Part shown: piece after piece, positions 1-5,838 of the stretch | Numbering within the stretch: position 1 is the stretch's first letter | Layout of the letters: each line of letters begins with the position of its first letter | Source of the DNA: Spirochaetaceae bacterium | GTDB lineage: Bacteria > Spirochaetota > Spirochaetia > Treponematales > Treponemataceae | Reading direction: 5' to 3' | Assembly (NCBI GenBank): GCA_031285525.1 | Contig: JAITWB010000038.1 | Location: 1-6,722, forward strand | DNA: 6,722 nucleotides | Made by a program: the position numbers and the translations under genes | The notes under the pieces: model-generated | The model's input: the letters and a program-made list of their open reading frames with translations, nothing else | The model's database searches: none | Told to the model about the DNA's origin: nothing

Positions 1-536
1 GGTTTCTGATTTCCCCCGTACAGAGGATCGCAGACTATGGAATAGCCTTCTGCGGCGAGGTGCGCCCGTATCTGGTGGGTTCTCCCGGTTACGGGCTTCG
101 CTTCGATCCATGAATAGGGTCCGCAGATGCCCAGCATTCGAAAGTGGGTAAGGGATTCTTTGCCTTTTCTCCGATCCACGATTGTCCGATGACGGAGGTC
201 TCCGTCGGGGAGGAGCTTGTGGGAGACTTCTTTTTCTGTCCATGAAGGGCGTCCGTAGATGAGGGCGTGGTAGGTCTTATCGACTTCCCGCTTCTCAAAG
301 GCTTCGGAGAGGGCGCGGTGGGTTTCGGGATCCCGGGCATAGATGATAAGCCCTGAGGTGTCCTTGTCGATACGGTGAACTGCATAGAGCTTTCCCAGCT
401 GCTCCTGGGCGATAAGATCGAGCCGGGGGGCTTCCGCATCCCAGCGATCGGCGGCGATAAGCATTCCAGAGCGTTTATTCAGTACAGCTATATAGTCATC
501 CTGGTACACAACAGTAAAGGGAGGTATAGATTTCAT
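1..536 (-). CDS. RluA-family pseudouridine synthase (3' end beyond window)
   Basis: This gene encodes a cytoplasmic RNA-modifying enzyme that isomerises a specific uridine in rRNA or tRNA to pseudouridine. The 178 visible codons contain the family's catalytic motif HRIDKDTSG (residues 54-62), where D57 should be the catalytic aspartate. They also contain TYHALIYG (88-95) and the C-terminal motif GRTHQIRAHL (151-160), followed by CDPLYGG (169-175). There is no N-terminal S4 domain, because the protein starts directly with the catalytic-domain strand (VVYQDDYIAVLNK). It is therefore of the short RluA/TruC-like kind, and the exact target base cannot be told. The ATG at 536-534 is the only start available, since an in-frame TGA lies two codons upstream (540-542). 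No Shine-Dalgarno sequence precedes it. The C-terminal end is lost at the window edge, so only the last few tens of residues should be missing. The family call is firm; the substrate is unknown. Confidence 0.93.
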   Translation of the reverse strand, partial: MKSIPPFTVVYQDDYIAVLNKRSGMLIAADRWDAEAPRLDLIAQEQLGKLYAVHRIDKDTSGLIIYARDPETHRALSEAFEKREVDKTYHALIYGRPSWTEKEVSHKLLPDGDLRHRTIVDRRKGKESLTHFRMLGICGPYSWIEAKPVTGRTHQIRAHLAAEGYSIVCDPLYGGNQK

Positions 537-543
537 GGTTCAG

Positions 544-552
544 AGTATATCA
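544..552 (-). promoter_or_regulatory. Extended -10 promoter for the pseudouridine synthase gene
   Basis: On the minus strand the sequence TGATATACT gives a TGn-extended -10 box (TATACT at 549-544). The ATG at 536 begins 7 nt after the box, about where transcription should start, which predicts a leaderless mRNA. The absence of a Shine-Dalgarno sequence fits this. No good -35 hexamer sits 16-18 bases upstream, which extended -10 promoters can tolerate. This is a pattern-based inference. Confidence 0.45.
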
Positions 553-607
553 AATAATTAAGGAACAAGGAACAGCACCATATAATGCAATATACCGAAT
601 ATTTTAC

Positions 608-636
608 TTGCAAAGTATCAATAACTCAACTATGAT
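608..636 (+). promoter_or_regulatory. Sigma-70-type promoter for the SpoIIE-type phosphatase gene
   Basis: TTGCAA (608-613) and TATGAT (631-636) are separated by exactly 17 bases. They match the -35 and -10 consensus at 4/6 and 5/6 positions. Transcription should begin near 643, leaving a leader of about 15 nt that just contains the ribosome binding site AAGGA at 645-649, 8 nt before the ATG at 658. Confidence 0.5.
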
Positions 637-657
637 ACTTCCATAAGGAATGGTAGC

Positions 658-2298
658 ATGACTGCATTCGAACAAGCCGAATTCCAGAAACTGAGAATCC
701 TGCTCAATCACATAAATGGCCATAGCGACATAATCCGGACAGACGCTCTTCTGATGAAAAAAGACAAGCTGTCTGAATATTTCAGCCAGATACTCTCTGA
801 ATGCGCTGAGATAAAACATGTCATGTATGTCCTTTCAGGCGGAGAGACGGATGAGAATTTCCTCACCCCGGTGATGCGGGAGGAGATAGCCCGGCACCTC
901 TATATCATACAGCACTTGTTTATCCGTCTGCAAAACGATATTCCCCCAGAAGATTACGCCTGTTTTGAATCAGAAGTACGGATTATCAAGGAGTCCCTCA
1001 CAGAACTGCTCCTCTTTTTCGAACGAATGCTGGATATATCCACAGAAATATTCGATGGAATGCCAATTGCAGACACTCTGGGCATGGCCGCCGGGGTGGA
1101 ACTCTCCGAGTATATGCTGGGAGCCGCCGACACGATTCCTGAAATGGATTCGGGCAATATTCTGATTATGGGGAATTCCCCGGTAATCCTGCAGATGGAG
1201 GAGCTTTTTACCGAACGGGGCTACAAGCTCTACCATATCGAGCCTGGGGAGAATATCCGCACCAGCCTGACCGTCTATGACATCAACCTCATCTGCCTGG
1301 AAGCGGATGCCGATCCGGACAAGACCTTCGCCTTTATATCGTCCCTCAAGCATGATCTCCAGTTTCACGATATCCCGGTGCTTTGCTGTGCAGGGGAGGC
1401 AGATCGAAAAATCAGGCTCCGTTTTATCCAGGAAGCAGGGGTCATCGATTATATCGACCCTCAGTCGGACATGGATTTGGTTCTCGCCTATGTTCATGCC
1501 GCAATATACGATTTCCGGGGGAATTACCGCAGGCAGCTCTATATCAGGGCGCTGGAGGTGAATAAGCACCATATCTCGAAGGAGCTCTCCTCTGCGGCGA
1601 CCTATATCAAGGCAAAACTGCCTAAGCCTTTTGAAACGCCGTCCCTGTCGGTAAACTGGGCCTTCCTTCCGTCTCAGGAACTGGGGGGTGATGTGTTCGG
1701 CTATACCTGGCTTTCAGAGACTGAATTCGCCCTCTTTCTGGTGGATGTCAGCGGTCACGGGCTTGAAGCGTCCCTGTATTCGGTCATTATCATCACCCTG
1801 CTGACCAAGAAACTGCTTAAAAATGCCGATTTCAGAAACCCCGCATCGGTTTTGGATGAACTGAATCAGATATTCAAACTGGAAGAGCAGAATAATATGT
1901 TTTTCACTGCCTGGTACGGCGTCTACAGTACCGAAAACAGACTGCTCTCCTATTCAAACGCAGGTTCCCAGCCGGCAATACTCTATCCGCCGGAGTCCCC
2001 CGCAGAGAAGCTCACCACCGACGGTCTTGTTGTCGGCGTTGACGCATCCATACCCTACGAAAACGGCGTCAGGTTTATCGCTCCGGGATCGAGACTTCAC
2101 ATTTTTAGCGATGGAATTTTCGAGATCCGCAAAAAAGACGGCAAGATGATGACCCTTTCCGAGTTTATAGAGATTCTGGGCACCAGGAATCCCCGTACAG
2201 AAAGCTGCCGGGGCTTCGTAAACCGGGTCGAAGGAATGAGCAAAGACGGTCACTTTGACGACGATGTCTCGATGATAGAACTCTCTTTTTCGGACTGA
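658..2298 (+). CDS. SpoIIE/RsbU-type PP2C phosphatase with degenerate receiver domain
   Basis: This 546-residue soluble protein is probably a serine/threonine phosphatase of a partner-switching pathway, where the family removes phosphate from STAS anti-anti-sigma proteins. Residues 1-150 are largely helical and not recognised. Residues about 166-285 have the alternating strand/helix pattern of a response-regulator receiver. The phosphorylation residues are replaced there: the acidic pair near strand 1 is G172-N173, the phospho-acceptor position is E215, the Thr/Ser position is Cys (243-244), and the Lys before Pro is D267. Residues about 325-546 are the SpoIIE PP2C domain, with LGGDVFG (D345), LVDVSGHGLEAS (D363), FSDGIFE (D485) and FDDDVSMIELS (534-536), so the metal-binding aspartates look intact and the enzyme should be active. 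ATG 658 has AAGGA 8 nt upstream. No sigma or STAS partner gene lies in the window. The phosphatase call is strong; the target is unknown. Confidence 0.93.
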   Translation: MTAFEQAEFQKLRILLNHINGHSDIIRTDALLMKKDKLSEYFSQILSECAEIKHVMYVLSGGETDENFLTPVMREEIARHLYIIQHLFIRLQNDIPPEDYACFESEVRIIKESLTELLLFFERMLDISTEIFDGMPIADTLGMAAGVELSEYMLGAADTIPEMDSGNILIMGNSPVILQMEELFTERGYKLYHIEPGENIRTSLTVYDINLICLEADADPDKTFAFISSLKHDLQFHDIPVLCCAGEADRKIRLRFIQEAGVIDYIDPQSDMDLVLAYVHAAIYDFRGNYRRQLYIRALEVNKHHISKELSSAATYIKAKLPKPFETPSLSVNWAFLPSQELGGDVFGYTWLSETEFALFLVDVSGHGLEASLYSVIIITLLTKKLLKNADFRNPASVLDELNQIFKLEEQNNMFFTAWYGVYSTENRLLSYSNAGSQPAILYPPESPAEKLTTDGLVVGVDASIPYENGVRFIAPGSRLHIFSDGIFEIRKKDGKMMTLSEFIEILGTRNPRTESCRGFVNRVEGMSKDGHFDDDVSMIELSFSD

Positions 2299-3206
2299 AT
2301 TCCGCCGGCAGATTGAAATCCGGCAGTCTTTTGGCCGTTATTCCGGCGGAGAGCTATTTTCTGGGTCGGATACCCGAATTCAGTCAACAGCTCCCGCTCT
2401 TCAAAGCCCAGCAGTTTGAGGGCACTTCTGTGTCCCGTGTCGGCTTTGTCGCCTTCCCGGTAGGTCGTGACGGTGATCTCTTTATGGTCTTTGAGTAGAT
2501 CCGTCATCACTGTTTTAAGCATCGCTTCGGGGACACCGCTTTTTCTGTACAGGGGATGGATTCCCCAGAAATCGATACTCCCTGCTTCAAGTGAAAACAG
2601 GAGAGCTCCAACTGCGATATCCTTATCCGTTACAAGCAGCGCCCTCCGCTACCTGATATACTCCTCTATGGTCTGTATATAGTCCGTCTCATACAGACAG
2701 GGAAAGCCGTCTATCGCAAGCCGAACCAGTTCCATCCAGCGGGGGATGTCCGTTTGTTCTGCAAAAGCGGTTTCCCATCGTGATGCAGTATTCCCTGTCA
2801 GAGATCTTGGCAGGGAACTCTGCAAAGAGCCGTCGCCTTGTAAGCCCATCCGTAATTGCAGCGGATAGAAGCGGGCGGTTTTTCGGAATTGATTGGGAGG
2901 CGCTTTATAGAGGGCTTTAAAGAGCGATGAAAATGCCTGCTGGCTCTCAAATCCTGCACACAAAGAAATATCGATGATAGGGTCATCCGAAAAAACGAGC
3001 CGTTTTGCCGCCTCCGTAATCTTGCGCCTTTGGGTATAGCCGTGTATGGTCATGCCCAGTGTTTGGACAAACAAACGGTGCAGATGGTATTTCGAGTAAT
3101 ACACACCTTTAGCAATCGCCGTCAGGTCGGGCTTTTCGCTTAAATGAGCTTCGATATATGCTATCGTCCGGGATACTATTCCTGTCCCGGAATATGCGCC
3201 GTACAT
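2250..3206 (-). pseudogene. AraC-type regulator fused to GNAT acetyltransferase, split by an in-frame amber codon
   Basis: Read through, this is one 318-codon frame. Residues 13-110 are an AraC/XylS DNA-binding domain, with SRTIAYIEAHL leading into the first helix-turn-helix and DIS-LCAGFESQQAFSSLFKALY in the second. A linker of about 70 residues follows. Residues about 187-288 are a GNAT acyltransferase domain with the acyl-CoA-binding segment GIHPLYRKSGVPEAML (215-230) and the C-terminal part TTYREGDKADTG...EFGYPTQ. Codon 186 is TAG (2651-2649), between EEYIR and RRALLVTDKD, exactly where the linker enters the acetyltransferase. The frame is otherwise undamaged, so a single C-to-T change of a CAG codon would explain it. 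The start ATG 3206 has AAGGAG at 3219-3214, 7 nt away, and lies 23 bases past mazF. About 28 residues follow the usual end of the domain and overlap the opposing phosphatase gene. It is either a recent pseudogene, a read-through gene, or a truncated 185-residue regulator. Confidence 0.82.
2304..2332 (+). terminator. Weak terminator-like hairpin after the phosphatase gene
   Basis: Six bases after the phosphatase stop codon, GCCGG (2304-2308) can pair with CCGGC (2320-2324) over an 11-nt loop, followed by AGTCTTTT. A competing 8-bp stem pairs TCCGCCGG (2301-2308) with CCGGCGGA (2343-2350) across a 34-nt loop. The short stem and short T run make this a weak candidate. The same bases also lie inside the tail of the opposing gene, so they may be coincidental. 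Confidence 0.25.
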
Positions 3207-3229
3207 AGAAGTTCTCCTTTTGGCGGACT

Positions 3230-3577
3230 TTATATGTTATGTATTCCCAGTACAAACAGAATCTGTTCTTCAATTTGCTTTATGATAAGCCGATCAACTT
3301 TTGTTATTTTTTCAATAAGTCTTTGTCTGTCTATTACTTCAATTTGTGATACCACGACTACAGACTCCTTTTTCAATTTGGAGTCATTTGGTGTAAGAAC
3401 GATATTCCCTGGTGCATCTGCCAATACCATATTCGTTGTTAACGGAATAACTATAGTAGTATTTATTCTACTATTATTGAAATAATCATTCTGCATTATT
3501 AAAACAGGCCGTTTATATCCCGGTTCACTACCGAAGGGAACACCAAAATCAGCCCACCACAACTCACCACGTGTCAT
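3230..3577 (-). CDS. mazF: MazF/PemK-type mRNA endoribonuclease toxin
   Basis: This is the toxin of a type II toxin-antitoxin pair; MazF enzymes cut single-stranded RNA at short sequence motifs and stop growth when free of antitoxin. The 115 residues are full length for the family. RGELWWADFG (3-12) opens the SH3-like barrel. GSEPGYKRPVLIMQND (16-31) is the family hallmark, in which R23 matches the catalytic arginine of Bacillus MazF. In TTIVIPLTTN (40-49), T47 matches its catalytic threonine. The tail SQIEVIDRQRLIEKITKVD is also typical, so the enzyme looks active. Its ATG at 3577 lies inside the antitoxin gene, with a 14-base overlap, so translation is probably coupled. AAGGA at 3594-3590 is 12 nt upstream, a slightly long spacing. 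The cleavage motif cannot be read from the sequence. Confidence 0.95.
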   Translation of the reverse strand: MTRGELWWADFGVPFGSEPGYKRPVLIMQNDYFNNSRINTTIVIPLTTNMVLADAPGNIVLTPNDSKLKKESVVVVSQIEVIDRQRLIEKITKVDRLIIKQIEEQILFVLGIHNI

Positions 3578-3812
3578 CTTTTGTCAACTTCCTTAATGAT
3601 TCAAGTCCAACATCCAAATTGCTTGCAAACTCATCCTGATTTATTTTCGCATACACTTCATTCAATTTTTGGGTTATCATTTCCCCGTTATGCCTGCTAA
3701 TATATTCCTCAAGGGCGAGTGTAAATAATCTGCTTCGGGCAATTCCCATGTAATGGGCAGCTTGTTCCGCTTTTTCAAATAATGCATCCGAAATAGATAT
3801 TGCTGTTTTCAT
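3564..3812 (-). CDS. mazE: Ribbon-helix-helix antitoxin of the MazE type
   Basis: This 82-residue protein should neutralise the MazF toxin encoded directly after it and repress the shared promoter. The N-terminal half has the ribbon-helix-helix pattern: a basic/polar strand KTAISIS (2-8), helix ALFEKAEQAAHYMG (10-23), turn IARSR and helix LFTLALEEYISRH (29-41). The C-terminal half, rich in charged and aromatic residues (to KDDTW), is the expected toxin-binding tail. I chose ATG 3812 because MKTAISIS is the natural start of the fold. The longer in-frame start at 3848 would add 12 residues (MTDVYTTVILYL), but its codon falls within the promoter between the -35 and -10 boxes. No Shine-Dalgarno sequence precedes 3812, and the -10 box ends 7 nt before it, so a leaderless mRNA is likely. 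Assignment rests on fold pattern and on the gene order with mazF. Confidence 0.9.
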   Translation of the reverse strand: MKTAISISDALFEKAEQAAHYMGIARSRLFTLALEEYISRHNGEMITQKLNEVYAKINQDEFASNLDVGLESLRKLTKDDTW

Positions 3813-3819
3813 GAGATAA

Positions 3820-3848
3820 AGTATAACAGTGGTATAAACATCTGTCAA
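3820..3848 (-). promoter_or_regulatory. mazEF promoter (TTGACA-N17-TATACT)
   Basis: On the minus strand TTGACA (3848-3843) is a perfect -35 box, the spacer is exactly 17 bases, and TATACT (3825-3820) is a 5/6 -10 box extended by TGT. Transcription should begin about 7 nt further on, at or next to the mazE ATG (3812). The promoter begins 15 bases after the stop codon of the preceding gene, so mazEF can be expressed independently of it. Confidence 0.8.
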
Positions 3849-3859
3849 GGAGATGTTTA
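3835..3859. promoter_or_regulatory. Inverted-repeat operator over the mazEF -35 box
   Basis: TAAACATCT (3835-3843) and AGATGTTTA (3851-3859) form a perfect 9-bp inverted repeat with a 7-base spacer that contains most of the -35 hexamer. Ribbon-helix-helix antitoxins repress their own operons through such sites, so this is the probable MazE/MazEF binding site. A direct repeat of GTATAA at an 11-base interval (3821 and 3832) lies beside it over the spacer and -10 region. No T tract follows the repeat on either strand, which argues against a terminator. Confidence 0.65.
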
Positions 3860-3860
3860 A

Positions 3861-4595
3861 TTACTCCATTCTTAACATGTTTCTAAAATTTTCTTGCATC
3901 GCTTTTTGACTTTCACTGGGGTTTCTGCGCCGTTCAAATGACCGTTTTATTCTTACCAGTTCATTCAAGAATCTGGTCTTTGCTTCCAACACACTTTCAG
4001 GATAGTCAGGGAGCTTTAAAACCAATGTTTCAAATTTTTCAATATTTTTATCCGTATAATAACTCACATTATCCTGCATTACAATACCATGACAGAATTC
4101 AATTTGTAACATATATTCTAGCTTTAAGATATTCCAAACATCCGGTGATATGTCTGCAAATTGGCTGGAGAGCATTACCGATTCAAATGGATAATACATT
4201 CCTTTGGGCAATTTTCCATATTCTACTTCACGAAAGGATTTTATAGGAGCCATTCCAAAACTAAATAAATTGCCAAAGCCGGATAAAACCGATAAGACCT
4301 TTTCTTTTCCATCCGTTTTGCGATATCTTACCGTACCTGTGCGGCGGAACCCGGACTTTTCAAGCAATTCTGTTTCTATAAATTGTTTCCTCGCCGATGG
4401 ACTTTCGTTTAATTGGTCCAATACAGCGGCTTCTATTGATTCTGGAGCAAATTCTTCCGGAAGTTCGCCATATATGGTGATTCCTGACATTTCGTCAAAC
4501 TCGCTGTAATCATCGTTTACAGTAGAATTGTCTTCCTGAGAATACATCATTGTATTTACAAGAAAAAGTACAAAAAACACATATATGTTTTTCAT
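3861..4595 (-). CDS. Secreted or periplasmic protein of unknown function
   Basis: The product (244 residues) is not one I recognise. Residues 1-19 look like a Sec signal peptide: K2, then a hydrophobic run YVFFVLFLV, with a plausible cut before QEDNS. There is no lipobox cysteine, so it is not a lipoprotein. An acidic stretch follows (20-36), then GITIYGELPEEF and a soluble body with a short hydrophobic patch near residues 104-115 (LSVLSGFGNLFSF). The end is a basic, probably helical tail (about 205-244: many Arg/Lys, Ser-Glu-Gln). ATG 4595 has a strong Shine-Dalgarno AAGGAG (4608-4603) 7 nt upstream. It is markedly AT-rich, like mazEF after it and unlike the lipoprotein genes before it, and its stop lies only 15 bases before the mazEF promoter. 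That it arrived together with mazEF is an inference from composition and position. Confidence 0.8.
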   Translation of the reverse strand: MKNIYVFFVLFLVNTMMYSQEDNSTVNDDYSEFDEMSGITIYGELPEEFAPESIEAAVLDQLNESPSARKQFIETELLEKSGFRRTGTVRYRKTDGKEKVLSVLSGFGNLFSFGMAPIKSFREVEYGKLPKGMYYPFESVMLSSQFADISPDVWNILKLEYMLQIEFCHGIVMQDNVSYYTDKNIEKFETLVLKLPDYPESVLEAKTRFLNELVRIKRSFERRRNPSESQKAMQENFRNMLRME

Positions 4596-4689
4596 AGGAT
4601 TGCTCCTTAACGAGGCCTTTAATAAATAAAAAAAGAAGTAATAATTAGGTTACACTTTTTTTGAGTTCTTACTTATGCACACGCATACA
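4596..4689 (-). other. AT-rich intergenic spacer with a possible weak terminator
   Basis: This 94-base gap holds the AAGGAG ribosome binding site of the next gene (4608-4603). It also holds a 5-bp hairpin with a 4-nt loop, TATGC/GCATA (4687-4674 on the minus strand), next to the preceding stop codon. On the minus strand a run of seven A can pair with a later run of seven T, with a G:C pair closing the loop, a poor all-A/T stem. No convincing -10/-35 pair was found, so the promoter of the 3861-4595 gene is not identified. Confidence 0.3.
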
Positions 4690-5823
4690 TCAATACAACA
4701 CATTCTCCAGATTTATCTTGAGAAAGCCGCTTCGGGCAGTTTCATAAAATGACGCTTCCTCCCAGCCTGCATAGAGCAAGCCTTCGGTGATGACAAAACT
4801 GCTGTAGACGAAGCCTGCCGGGAGCTTGGGTAAGCGCATTTCTACAGTTCCGCCGTTTTTAAGCGGTGAGCGTCCGGAGAGGGCGCCTGAGAAGTAGAAG
4901 GTTCCATCGGGAAAGAGGGCGCCCGCCCAGGTTTCGCCGTAGACTGCGTTTCCTTCATATGTATAGCCCCCATCGGAGCCGTTATGGATAAAGACGCTGG
5001 CGCCTCGGGAGACAGGATAGGCGCAGGTGATCTGGTAGGAGATGTCGTCGGGCATCGGGGAAAGGAGGTTCTGGAGCCACTCGGGGGCATTGGTAAAGGG
5101 GATGGGCATGATGCTCTTCCGGTATTCCGCAGTGGATATTTCAGCCTTTTGTATGCTGTTTTTCCGTTCCTGATGCTGAAAGGTGACCAGGGATTCGTCT
5201 ATGGAAAGGCGGATGTGGAGAAAATCGATACGTTCCGGAGTGGATACTTTGAACACGCAGAGCCACTCGTTGCCGTTAAAGCGGACATCGATAGCTTCCG
5301 CCCCTTCGGGAATACCCAGATCTCCGGTGTTCAGGATGGGAAAGAATTCCCTGCTGTCCATGCGGAACTGCACGAGAAAGGGGCTGTCCCCGGGGGTTCT
5401 GCGGGCATTGAAGAAACTATCCTTGTACACATGGAAAACAGGATTGTTGTTTATCGCGGCAATCGTATTGGCGGTGGAATCGGAAAAGAGGAACATATCT
5501 GTGGAAAGCGTCGGTTCTGGAGTGAACAGGAGCATTCCCACTCGGTTCACCAGAAAAAGGGACTTCCCCGACACCAGCGAAGCCGAGGAGATACGCACCG
5601 ATTCTGTCCAAGGCTTGTGGGGAACACGGGGAATCTCAGAGAGAGAACCGGTCTCCGCAAACCCATTCCGGGTAAAATAGTACCACGACAGGGGAGAGGT
5701 CTCCACCACAGGTTCCCCAGAGGGGATAAGTTCAGGGGGTACTGCGGCGGAGGTTTTCCTCCCGCATCCAATAAGTGTAAAAAGGAGAAAAAACGCGATA
5801 ACAGCGAAAAGGGATCTTTTCAT
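4690..5823 (-). CDS. Putative lipoprotein of unknown function, possibly beta-rich
   Basis: This encodes a 377-residue membrane-anchored lipoprotein. Residues 1-20 are a classical lipoprotein signal: MKRS, then a hydrophobic core, then the lipobox L17-I18-G19-C20. C20 should be lipidated and the body held outside the inner membrane, in the periplasm or on the surface. The body has many short hydrophobic strands with aromatic residues and turns (for example SGKSLFLVNRVGMLLF near 83-98, NEWLCVFKV, and GFLKINLENVLY at the end), suggesting an all-beta fold such as a propeller, although no clear repeat was found. It follows the gene of another lipoprotein on the same strand, so the two may work together. 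The ATG lacks any Shine-Dalgarno sequence; the 15 bases before it are CCGATATATATAACA, directly after the T tract of the stem described at 5839-5936. I do not recognise the family. Confidence 0.85.
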   Translation of the reverse strand: MKRSLFAVIAFFLLFTLIGCGRKTSAAVPPELIPSGEPVVETSPLSWYYFTRNGFAETGSLSEIPRVPHKPWTESVRISSASLVSGKSLFLVNRVGMLLFTPEPTLSTDMFLFSDSTANTIAAINNNPVFHVYKDSFFNARRTPGDSPFLVQFRMDSREFFPILNTGDLGIPEGAEAIDVRFNGNEWLCVFKVSTPERIDFLHIRLSIDESLVTFQHQERKNSIQKAEISTAEYRKSIMPIPFTNAPEWLQNLLSPMPDDISYQITCAYPVSRGASVFIHNGSDGGYTYEGNAVYGETWAGALFPDGTFYFSGALSGRSPLKNGGTVEMRLPKLPAGFVYSSFVITEGLLYAGWEEASFYETARSGFLKINLENVLY

Positions 5824-5838
5824 TGTTATATATATCGG

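Noticed and set aside
970..1572. Minus-strand open frame (200 codons) inside the phosphatase gene
   Set aside because: It is antisense to conserved receiver-like sequence, shows no recognisable domain and has no good start context.
2250..2522. Separate 90-residue protein starting at ATG 2522
   Set aside because: This ATG is within the acyl-CoA-binding motif of the GNAT domain. The frame is the second part of the amber-split fusion rather than its own gene.
2649..2651. TAG read as pyrrolysine
   Set aside because: No pyrrolysine genes or recoding element are visible and the family has no known need for it. A simple CAG-to-TAG mutation is more likely.
3813..3848. Longer mazE start at 3848 adding 12 residues
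   Set aside because: The codon falls between the -35 and -10 boxes of a strong promoter, so it would not be in the mRNA, and the added residues are outside the ribbon-helix-helix fold.
3835..3859. Inverted repeat as terminator of the 3861-4595 gene
   Set aside because: No T tract follows on the minus strand, the stem is AT-rich, and the repeat coincides with the mazEF -35 box, so an operator fits better.
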